Shown in pieces: positions 38,101 to 50,100 of a stretch of DNA of 64,000 bases. The stretch is from Hymenolepis diminuta (Eukaryota; Platyhelminthes; Cestoda; Cyclophyllidea; Hymenolepididae): NCBI GenBank assembly GCA_900708905.1, contig CAADRB010000015.1, positions 1,530,899 to 1,594,898 on the forward strand, written 5' to 3'. Position 1 is the stretch's first letter, and each line of letters begins with the position of its first letter. Under the pieces are notes generated by a model. That model did not search any database, was not told the DNA's origin, and was given only the letters and a program-made list of their open reading frames with translations. Made by a program: the position numbers and the translations under genes.

Positions 38101-41100
38101 ACGAGGATAAGAAAGCAAGCTAAATCAAAACAAAGTTCATTTGTGTGCAGTTAGTCACCTGATAGAGGAGAAGGAGCTTGATTTGGATCGCCTTTGTTGG
38201 TATCCAGTCGTAGGGACATTACTAAACAAAGTATGCAATAATTGGACACTAGTTAAATTTAGAACTCTTATTCCACTTAACTGATTATAACTCCTAGACG
38301 GCTAAGTTTATTAGGTTTAACTCTTAAAAGACGGCCTTACAAACAACGAGAAGCGTACTGAGTGTTGACTCAGTGTATTACTACGACAAGATATGCCATG
38401 CATTCACCACAAGTTGACCTCATATTCACGACATGCGCTCAAACCTTGTGACTTGGTTCTTTTGAGATCCGTTCGTGTGGAGCCACGAGAAAGCGCTGTA
38501 AGTCGAGAGGGTGTACCACCTGAAATTTCAGAGCTGCCCATTGATATGAGCACTTCTTGAGTCGACTTATTTGGCGGTGAGTCATATTGACTGGACTGAG
38601 CACCTAGCATTTCGTTGATGGACTAGTAGAGAGGTAACATGTTTTAAGCATTAAAGCGAAAAAGGAGAATCGAGCTTAAAACACAACAGCTGCTGAAAAA
38701 CAATAAGTAGACAAGTTTTAAGGGGGAGGGAAACATTACTTGAAGCCAGTAGAGGCGAGGAGGTAGCAATGGTATTAGGAGGAGGTTCAGAGATAACCCT
38801 CGGTTTCACTTTATCTGTTCCGCGAAAATCAATAATCTGAAGAGAGGTGAGTTCTGGAGATGGGAGTTCGGGAATGCTTTCGTGAAGATTATGCCGCTTT
38901 ATTCGACGATGGCTGAGTTGAGGGATCACATTTGGTTGTGAACATTGATCTATTAACCCATTTTCTCGTTCCTCATTCAAGGTCTCCAGGGTCTGTTTTT
39001 CAATAAAATGACCCTTTCTTTTGAAGGCATTGCTCTTGGTAGCTCTTCGTTTCCATGGAAGTCGGAATGAGTGATGATTGGTTGCAGGGGGAGTGGTTTT
39101 TGACGGAAAATCAGATCGTTTACGAAAGATTGACGGACGAGGTTGAATTGAAGGAGGAGGAGGCTGATGCACAACGCCAAGTATGGGGTAGGAACAACAA
39201 CAGTGATTTAGACAACATACACATGCAATTCGATACGCAAAACGCCGAGATCCATTAACTTAGCTTTGGTTGGTAACTTGGTTAAGTATACCGCTTCACA
39301 ACCAGATGACACAATCTAATATAATGCATACAGGCAAAAATTAAGCCCTAAAACACTGTGCTGTTGTTGAGTAACACCAGGCGGTTGCTAAAAAAGAGGT
39401 TTAACTTTCCAACCGAGCTTTGTAACAACAGATAGCAAAGGGATATTACTTGAATAAGAATAAGTCAGACAAAAGAGAAGATTTCATAGCTTTTTACTCG
39501 AATGCACATGTTGACTCATAACTCCGAGCATTCGTAATTGTCAGTTGAAGACTTTTCATTCGTTGCTCATCTGATGAACAAAGAGCGACAAATAGTTAAC
39601 TGGGCTTTGCATACCCTAGTTTAGCCTCATTATCTCAATTCCGCTTCCAGTTGCTCGTTCCCTCCCCTTCTCCTTCCCGACTTTTTCGTACTACTCCCCT
39701 AACTTGCCCTATCCAATTCAATTACATTTACCCAATATGCCCATAGTCCCACTTAACTATTGGTCTTTTCATCAGGAAAAGGCTGCTTTTTTCTTAATAG
39801 CTTTTAGAAGAATAATTAGACTAGCGAGTGAATAGCAGGTCTGATTTAGTCGGACTCCTAAAGCAGTTTTACTGTACCCGTCGATTATCTTAAATGGGAA
39901 TTTAGCATAATGTCTTGTACCCATTTTCGAGAATAAATCTTGAAACCTGGCTTCTCTGATTGTAGAGATGAGATATAAATTTAAAGTGGTGACCTGGGTT
40001 ATGAAAAACTTGATTCCTTAGCCATTTTGTTCCAACTAAAGTGATTAACTCTTGATTTGGCATCATTTCATTCTGTGCATACACCACTACATTATTTGTT
40101 AGCTATAAACTTAACCGAATGTATATTTCAGACAATCGGTTCTCTGCTGGATTTCTGGATTAATAAGGTAGTATTCATTGATATATTCCAGTCTTCTCTT
40201 ATCTCGTTTTCTACAAGTTCAATCCATTATGAAAGGGTTCGAAGAAAATCTAGATTACTGGAAAATCTGAAGAATATATTGTTTCCAAAAGAAACATCAC
40301 TTCTTGGGACACAAAATGTGTCCAATACATGGAGAACGAGGGATACAGTAGTAATTCTGAGAGAGAAATAATGAGTTAGTAAGGCAAAACAAATCGTCAT
40401 GATAGAAAAAGCATTTAGAATGAGAATCGAATACCATTTAACCGATAGCGACGGCTAAATAAAACTCTTTTTTTGCAGGATTTAGAGAATTCGCAAGGGT
40501 TTATCTTGCTACTGTTTTCGGCATATTTTTTTCAAGTAACATGAGCATGAGACCAATCGTTTAAATAGAGGCGATAGAGAATAGGTAACAAACTGTTCCC
40601 ATTCTATTACATCTACAGCCGCCATTCTCAATAATCACAGACCCATAATATCAGATAAACGACCGGATAGAAAGATCAACAACTTTTAAAGTTAACGAAT
40701 TTCTTGCCAGCTCAAAAGAAAGAAGGATGAAATAAATCAGAATTGTATTATTCACTAACAGCCAAAACTACACTATGAATCAACTCTCACGAGGCATGTT
40801 TCCACAAACAATATTTTTCATTTTTCCTAGCTATCTACCTACCGCACAATGTAATCACCCTACTCCGTCTGTGATTCATACTTCCTCCATTAAATCACTT
40901 ATCGGATTGTTTCTGTTATCTAATTTTTGCCAAATAAGATTCAACCCATTTAACTCATGAAATAATTTTTTAGTTAGCTAGCTTGTTCTCTTAATAGAAG
41001 CATTCATGCTAAAAATTACCACCTCTTTTCGATCTTATTTGTTGTGAGAATTATAAAAGCTTGAGAGAGCAATAGAATTGTAAGATTTCTCAATTCTAAA

Positions 41101-44100
41101 CTAGACTCTTTTAATATGAACTAACCAGACTGTTTTAAGGATTTAATCTCGGCGTTTTGTGAACAAGACGACGACGACGACGACGCAGGAATACTGACCT
41201 GATTTGCAGTGTTGGAAGCTAGTGAAGCAACATTAAGGGCTTGAGTTGATTTGGTACCATTTCCAGAACTGGAAAATCGTGGGGAGGACTTGGACCTTGA
41301 GCTTCTGAGCGGATCCATTGCTAAAATTAATAAAATATAAAATGTTCGCACAAGTTAATTCGAGCTAAGTTTAACACAAATGCAATCAATAAACAATAGA
41401 TGATGGCTTTAAATCTAGAACTTATCCTATAATCTTGCGATTTCCTCTTTACTAAATATTATCAATTTTCGACTTTTTGAAATCACTAATAATGTTTGAA
41501 AATAGGAGTATGGCAATACGGATGGATTAAAAACTCTTGACACTTATAGATGGTACCTGATAGAACCAAGCACTGCCTTTATTAGGCCATGGAAAGAGTT
41601 ATAAAAATATCTGGGTTCAATCTGGGACAATTTGAACTGAAATGTTAGTGATTTTTCATGAGTTAGTATTCATTAGTGTCTTGTTCCGATTGTTTTCTAC
41701 ATATTTGCTTGTTGTCATCAATTTGCTGTCATTATCATTATATTAAATCATTTATACACCACTAATATCCTATTGGATCGCCTAAGTAGGAAAGAAATTC
41801 TGATTTCCCTATTCATGCGCACATATATAACTGCACTGTGCAGCTGCATTCATATTAATTCCAGTTCCACTTCCGACTCCGTCATGAAATCAAAATAACC
41901 GCATGTTGCCCCATTTTGCTGCAGCAAATAAAGGTTGCGTAATTCTGTCGGCAAGCCTCCGAAGCTTTATCATTAATCCAAAATTCTACAATATTTCAAA
42001 TTCGTTGATTATAGTTATTTTAGCGATATAGGTTAGCACTCCATTGATTGGGGGGTATTGCCGGGCCTATGTTAACGTTGTTCTTGAAGCTCCGCTCGGA
42101 TTGGCAGAATTGGCGCCAAGTTTCTATGACCCAAATTTAGAATTTAAAAAATTTCTGGATCGGACTAGGGCATAATTGTGTGGCGATGTTCCCTAATAAA
42201 CTCTTCTAAAGTGAATTGGTGACTTGTCAAATTCCTGAACTCGCTGAATATGATAAGATAGCTACATAGGCACCACTGAACAGTCGATCAAATATGAACT
42301 ATTAACCTTTGTTTAGAGATATTAATCATGATTTGATTTAAATAGTACGCGATAAAGCAAACCTTCGAGTTCAGGAATGGCTGCGCAGACAAGACAGATG
42401 CCTTGGTAGTAGTCAACAACAGAGATTCCTCCATCCGTAGCAAATGCCAACCTAAAATTTAAAGAAGTAGATAAATTTAAACAAAATCGTTTGTGTCAGC
42501 TAATCTATTTTGCATTTATTAAAAAATATATGTGTGCGACAGTGGCAGCATTAAATTCTATCACATTATGTTGCGAATTTAACAGCATTCTGTGAGATGC
42601 ATTTGTTGACACATAACTATAAGTTATCCCAACCGTTAGATAAAGATTTATTCTTTGGTTGCTTATCTGACGAAATTAGGATGCTAGACTAATTTAACTT
42701 CTCTCATGGTATCTCAATTCGCTCTGTTTATCGCAAGCACTCGCTCTTTCCTTCTTCTTTCGCCTCTGGTTTCGCTCTTCCTCTCTCATTTCTCTATGGG
42801 TATGCAATGCACTCGTGGTCCTAGTCTTTTCACTAGAGAATAACAGCTTCTTCCTATAAGTTTTTGGTAAGAGCTTAAGTTTTGTGAGGGGATATATCAA
42901 AACCTAACTTTGCCAGGACCTTAAAGTAGTTCTACTGTCGGAATCCGTTCTACTTTATGTTAGATGTTACAAATGCACATACAATGGTCAAGAGAAGTAT
43001 CAGGATATCAGTTTCATATCAAAGAGGCTCGAGTATATTTCAAGAGCGAAAAGATAATTTTTAGATAGTTTCTCAATCGAAACAGTTCTAAGTGTTAGAT
43101 CCAGGATATGCTTTTGTTGACTATGATTTGTATGATTTTAAAATTTAACAATTTCAACAAACTTTTTCAAAATAATCTGAATTGAATTAAAAATAGATTT
43201 TGTCAAATACTACTTTCTAGTGGAATTCAAACTTTTTGGGAAAAAGGGAATTTTACCAAGGTATGGATAATACTAGATAGACAATATTAAAGCAAGAGGC
43301 TGAACAGGCATGCTCCTAGACCCTCCTCCTTATATTAGCTTTATGCGTGAGAGAGAGATGACGATAATGGAAATAGAATTTCATGTTGATGGACAAGGTA
43401 GCACGTGAGTAGGAGCATGAGGATAAATAAGGGTTATGTATCCGCCCAACATTAGGATTAGTACTACACAACAAAATGGAAAGACTTTTTTCTTTAGAAA
43501 AACATGCACATGAAAAAGAGACTGCATCAGAAAGCAAAAGGAATTCGCATAAAAAACAGTGAATTGTGAAGCTGCTAACTGCATGCGAATGTTCGCAGAA
43601 AAAATTAGCAACGATTTTGCATGGCTGATAGGCGCAATGATCAACGGGGACTTTCAGAGTTCAGCTTTTAGTGGCTTTAAGTCCTATAAAAAGACAAGTG
43701 ATTGAAACGTTACATATCAGAATGTCATCCTTAACACCGAAATTATATTCAATGAGTCTCTTCAAGGAACCTTTTGAAAAAGTAGTAGCACATGTTCTTC
43801 TGAGGTGAGAAGTGAAGAGGTAAAAATATCGATTCCCTATATTTTCCCTAAAATAATTTCCTCAGGACTATAGCTACGCATCCGCTTACCCGGATAGTAA
43901 GATGCAAATGTATAATGTATGCGATTATTTACAAGCAAGAAAGTAAGGCTCTTGAATTGTCGAAGAAATCACTGTTCTTTAAACATCACGAAAGCAAACG
44001 ACTTCAACTGTCCAATTTTTGGAAGTATGGAAGTTTTAATCTAGCAACCCAGATATTGAGTGCAATGATAATTGATCTTCGAGGGACTTTAAAGATGAGT

Positions 44101-47100
44101 ATTCTATTGTAAAGCATGCAAACGGATAAGCTTAGCAAATATCTGAAAATAGCAAAAAAATATCAGAATACGTTGTTTAATTAGAGTTGAGTAGTGAACG
44201 AAAGCAAGTTCTTAAACCATCAAAATTAAGACCATTAACCAATGTTCCCACTTAATTGGCAGGTATAATGCATGTAGTATAATATATTTCTATAAATAAA
44301 TAAACGATTACATTAAGATTCGGGTTACCTTATTCCATTTCCAAAGGATTCATGGAGAAAGCAAATTTCAAATTTAAAGCTTAAATTAGAAATCCTTCAC
44401 TTTCAACTTACTGGGAATTCAGTGAATTCAACAGGCTTTTTTAGCCTAGGTACCCAGCTATTCATTAAATTCTGGAAAAGAGAAAAAACTCATAATCCAG
44501 TTAGCAAACGTTGAAAACATCACTTATAATTATGAAACACGGCTTTTGAACTCTCAAATTATAAATGAGAAAATTTATTAATTAGAAAGTTAGTCAGCTT
44601 GCGTAAAAAAGGTAAGCATATTTAAAGTAAAATCACAAGTTTCAATATATAGTAAAAATTAAAAAATACGGAAATCGATTTTCTGTCAATATAAAAATAA
44701 ACCGAACCCAAAGCTTCAAATCCATCGTGCGTTCTCATTCTAAGACTATACCGTCTCTTGCGATTTATTCGAGATCAAAATATGCTATGTTTAACCAAAA
44801 ATACTCAAATGTAGCATCTGAAACGATTTCGATTTAGATTAGACTATGGGAGTATATATTAAAGGAAAACTTCATTTTCAAAAAAAAAAACCAGCTTCCA
44901 AGCCGAATTTCACAATTACTTAACAAGGACACAAGTTTTACTACAACTCGAGCTCATTTAGTATCCAGATCGTCAACTTTACCCTGGGAAACCTCTTGTA
45001 AATATTATATATATATATATATCGCCGTGGATCTTTGATATGGATTATAATGGAAGACTTTAAGATGAATGAACGACGTAATTTAAGTATTTACGAAGTT
45101 TAAGAACAACTACGAAAATCGCTTGAGAACACTATATATATACATAACAAAACACATTAACAAAATGATTATCCACGCTTTAAAATCCTCTCTCTAATTT
45201 TAGTCAGGAAAATAGGTGTTGTTTTAAACTTCAGAATATCTTGTACTTTTGTACTAGACTCCTATTCTGAACTCCTATATGTGCAAATGTGTCATCATTA
45301 AGAAAAAGAACTACAAGTTTAAATTATGGGAAGGAATCGAGACACGGGGAACGGTAAAACAGTTCACTAGGGGAAGAGAAGGAGGAAATGGAGAAGAGAA
45401 TAAAGAGCAGATATAAAAAGAGAATTGATTTGTTTGGATATTTGATTTAGTTCGTTTGGTCAATTTTCTCCTTTCACTGAGCTATATTTTTGTGTTAAAA
45501 ATTTCACAGTCCTGTATTTTATCCTTCTCTCCTGTTTTTGAGTGAATTTATGTCCGAGATATTCAGAGATTCTTAATCAGTTGATTAAATATGGTGGTTG
45601 ACCGATATACACTTGTCTGTTTAAATATCGAAGAATAACTGTTTAATGCTAGGCTGGCATGTTTTTGGCATAACAGAACTCACTAGAGTTCACTCAAGGT
45701 GAAGGTTGATAAATGTTGTGCCATTCAGTCTACCTTTAGGATCCTTATTTTTACTGAATTTTGTGTTGTTGCATTGCATAAAAATTAATGCTTGGGGAAA
45801 AATATCATTTGCCTAATAATAGATATTCACAAACCGTTCAAGCAAGAGCGGCTAGTTTATTTAGAAAATAATATCTCACTGTAATACTTCGTCCAATTTT
45901 GTTTAACTTATGTTAATCCAAGAATTCTAACAGAACACTGCGTGAAAACTATTGACTGGTATTACTCAAATTTACTTTCAACTTAATATCAAAATAGCAG
46001 TTAGAAATATCGTAGCAGTCTAGGTTAAAAAGAATGAATTCTTATAACTGAAACAAAATAACAATGCACAATGTTAAGTAGAGACTTCTCCATCTCATTA
46101 AAGAGAGTGCGAGCAACAATTGAATTGGACGTAGGGAAGGCAGCTTGGAGCCCCTAGTCAAAATGTTCTTGTTAATCAGAATTATCAAGAGCTGTTGGTA
46201 ATTCACGACGTTGCATGTGCACTGATAAGGGTTGATCTCGTGGCCTCCGACTTGACAAACTTGCACACTTTGTAATCGTTTCATTACTATTAAGGACATC
46301 GTGCCATTCGGGCTCTCAGTGTCGAAGCACATGATAACCTCTTTTTGAGACACTGCGATCTGAGCAGCATTAAATTCCCCTGACGTTAAGCGTATCCCGT
46401 TTTCTCTCTACGCAACACGATGTGATCCAAATAAGTGTTCTCTCTGAGGTCTTCCTGGTATTTGTACGTAGTTCTCAATAGGTTTTAAATGGAATGGATA
46501 ATTATTCGAAACAAATACACCACTACTTGATCAGATTTCAGTTGTTAGGACTATCGACGCTTCTAATAATTTCCGAGTAGGAATTAAAGTTGTTTGCGTC
46601 ATTACATATATGTACTCAAATTTGAAACTCACAGATTTGTGGCAGAGGTAAGGGCGATTGCAGAAATGGGAGAGAAGTTGGTAGGATAAGGGGCGTCGCC
46701 AAGTTCAGTAGGTGAACTGACAAAATTCGGGACAGCAATTCGGCAGACCAGGGAGGGCTGGTAGCCTGGAGCCCATTGACGCACTCCTGTCCGAACGACT
46801 AGAGTTATTTTACTATCCTATAATGAAAGTAAATCAAATAGTAGGAATTGAGCTCAGATATATTCATTTGTAAATTTACCCAGCCTATTCCAATTAACGA
46901 CTCTAAAACTGAAAAAGAGAGTAGTACCATACTTCAATTTCATAAAATTGGTTAATTCTAATTGTGTAGGTTTTCTTCTGTCATCAGATAAATTTAAAAT
47001 GCGAGATTTAAGAGTTTGAACAGTTACAAGTCTTTCTTCTTGAAAACTGACGTCAAGTATAATTTTCGCCTAATCGCCTTCAGAGTTGAGCTCAACCGAA

Positions 47101-50100
47101 CGAATCGATTTTAAATAGATCAAGCTAAGAAGCTTTTAGGACAAAAAAGAACCAATCGATCTATATGAACATTTTCGCTTTCTCATTACCAGTAAATGCA
47201 TTATAGAAAATCATACATCACTCTGTTCAAACCGTCCTTCAACAGAACGAGTTCCTCACAAAATAGATTTCAAGATATTACTTCTATGCTAAAAAAGTAT
47301 TAAAGAAAACTTTCCATCAACGTGCTTTATAATTATTATAATTTTTTATTATCATTATTTAAGAGCTCTCAACCACGGGTTTACTCCTAGAGTTGGTTAA
47401 TATATGATGTTTAAGTAAATTGAAACCAAAAGCTTAAGCCAGACCTTATATGATTGTTTAACTCTTGGTAACTGGCCAATTTTGAAATTGAGAATCAATC
47501 GATAAGACCGAACTCAGACGATAGGTGAGATCGAAAGATCGGTAATCTAACATGAGAAATGTTAATGATAGAGGTTAAAATAAACAAGATGAGTATTGGA
47601 GATCCAGATCGACGTTCTTAATCGGCAACCTGCCTCTCCCTTACTGTCTAATAATTCTGCATTTTATTCTGTCTTAGATGTTTGGTATATTGGTTGACCT
47701 CAGTCCGACAATTTGCTAGCAATTCGTATTAACTCAGCCTAACACAGCCTAATTATTTGATCCAACAGACAAATTCTCGGCTTTTTACTTGGGGCGTATC
47801 GAGACTGGCATTTTAGCGACTATGAATGAAGGTTTAACCAGCCATTTGATTACAGTTAGCCATGAACATCCCAATTAGCAGTAGGAGGCGTAGATTATAT
47901 ACCGCGATGAGGTAAGCAGGCTTCAAATAAGTCCTCAAAAAGTTAACATTAAAGATAGACGACTTCGCCAGAAGCGTTAATCGAGATTAATAGTCAATGA
48001 CAAGATCCTTTACAATGATCTATTCTGACGTAAGCGAACTATCCCTCAAACTTAAAAATGGTACACAGTGCCATTTAAGTAAAACTGTTACATTTGGTTT
48101 ACACAAGCCATTTTCTCAGGATAAAGAATTACACCTTCACATCTACTGAGTTATAAAACTATCAATAAAAAACATAATTCATCAATAATTAAATATTATC
48201 TTGGTATTTATTGAAATGGAAAAAATACATAAACTTAAGGTAAATTTAAACCATTTAATGCTATACTTAAGAGTGCGTTTTTAACCTATTTCCCGTTATT
48301 TAATACACATTATCAATGGGATCTCTAATAGACAAAATTCATCAAGCTTTTCTACTTTGTCAATTATACATTGGCTGAATCCAATCTTGGTTGGTTGTTT
48401 TGTCGTGTCCAACGTTAAGCTGAACGATCCACCAACGTGTTACCCGTTTACACGAGTGTTTCTTCATCTTATACTGACTGCCAAGTGTGCATCTAAAGTA
48501 ACTTCTGATAATACAAAACCCGAATAACCGAGAAAATTCTTCAATGCACGTCCTTTACTGCCCATAGAGCCCGTGCTCTATGATGGTCATGGTCTTTTAT
48601 CTCCTAAGAATAGAACTTCACTCTATAATTGAGGGACATAAGCTAATAGTGCAATAGACCTAGCTATCAATCTCCATTTCTCCTCGATTTCACTAACGGT
48701 GATTTATTGCTTTTTTCTCAATAAGTCTTATTTTTCAAAATCCTTCCCCCCTAACATTATTTATGGGAAATATCGTAATAAGGTAGGAGAGTGATTGCTT
48801 AGCTATTCTCTTCGAACCAAGGCCCTATATCTGCTAATAATAATTCACGGTCTCTTTACTGTATCTACCAGGTAGACATTCAGTCTCTATTCAATTTGAG
48901 TACTCTATTGAGTAATTTGAGTACTCTTGCACTAATAGTAAAGCGGTCTTGGATTGGGCCATTAGTTACCCTGTGGACGTCTCAGTTAGCAGAAAGAAAA
49001 AATAATTCAATCCATCCAATAACGAATGCTTCTTACCCTTTCGCCAGTAAATTGACCCGGAGAATTGGAATGTGAGGTGGAATTGGCGAGTCCCTGCTGA
49101 TTAGTTCGACGACCAGAAGACGAACTCATGAGTGAGCTGGTCTCATCTCCAGTACCCACAGATGGTTCTACAGCTTGGTCCTCCTCATAGTGCAGGTAGA
49201 TATCTAGCACCTTTAAGGGAGAATATTGTAAAAATCATGGAAATCACATCCAAAAATATAGTTTTCCATCATCGGGCGGAAATATACATTCAACAAGAAT
49301 GTTACATTTACTTGTCATATATGACGAATGAGGGTTTGGATAATATGAAATATAAAAGTAAAGGCGGAAAAATAATACAATGGATATTTTTCACTAAACA
49401 ATTTCTAAAAGTACACTTACCGGACGCGTATCTAGAAGTACCAGTTTTATTTCTTTCTATATTTTTGAATATCCAAATAATCAGGCATCTGACTGAACAA
49501 AATATTGAACTTTTTTGATTTGACATAGTCAAGTGCTATAATTTATGCAAAACAGCCAGGGATTAAAGAAAAAACGTAACATTTTCCAATGTTGGTTACT
49601 TCGGAGAACATAGAATTTGATCCATCTCGATGAATTCGCCTTTAAAATGTCCGTATTTGCATGAATACTCGTTTAGAATGAGTTATCTGGCTTTTGATTT
49701 TATTGATTTGAGAACAAAACTTACGTTTATTAAGAAATTTAACAAGAACCTATATTACTGCTAAATAAATTTAGAAATAGTCTGACAAAATATGATCGCA
49801 CTGAAAAACCCAGTTGGACGGAGATATTTGGGAGTTTTCTGTTTTGCTAACTTTGAAGGCGATTGAGCGGCGATTGCAGTAGACATTTCAAAAATGGATT
49901 TATGAATGCCAGGAATCTTCAATGTGTGTATAAGCTTAGTCAAAATTGAGAAATTAAGATTTCGAGATAGGTATCGAATTAACAGAAAAGTGAAATAAAA
50001 TACTCCATGGGAATGTGCTTATATATCGACCCTGCTACATGACGCAAATGCATTTTGCGATGACTAGACATAAAAACATTTCAGAAATTATTCTTTTTTT

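Larger units (their letters stand above)
37651..38739 (-). other. cluster of short tomosyn introns
   Basis: Four phase-1 introns of 73 (37651-37723), 312 (37847-38158), 223 (38222-38444) and 136 bp (38604-38739) separate the linker exons, in contrast to the 1-8 kb introns elsewhere in the gene. Confidence 0.75.
42452..46632 (-). other. 4.2-kb tomosyn intron
   Basis: Phase 2. Contains repeat E copy 2, the (TA)n run at 45006 and a purine-rich patch near 45360-45425; no exon seen. Confidence 0.75.

Noticed and set aside
38977..39180. Alternative 67-codon minus-strand frame overlapping the long linker exon
   Set aside because: It ends in a stop before the donor and cannot join the downstream exon; it is a shadow of the coding frame.
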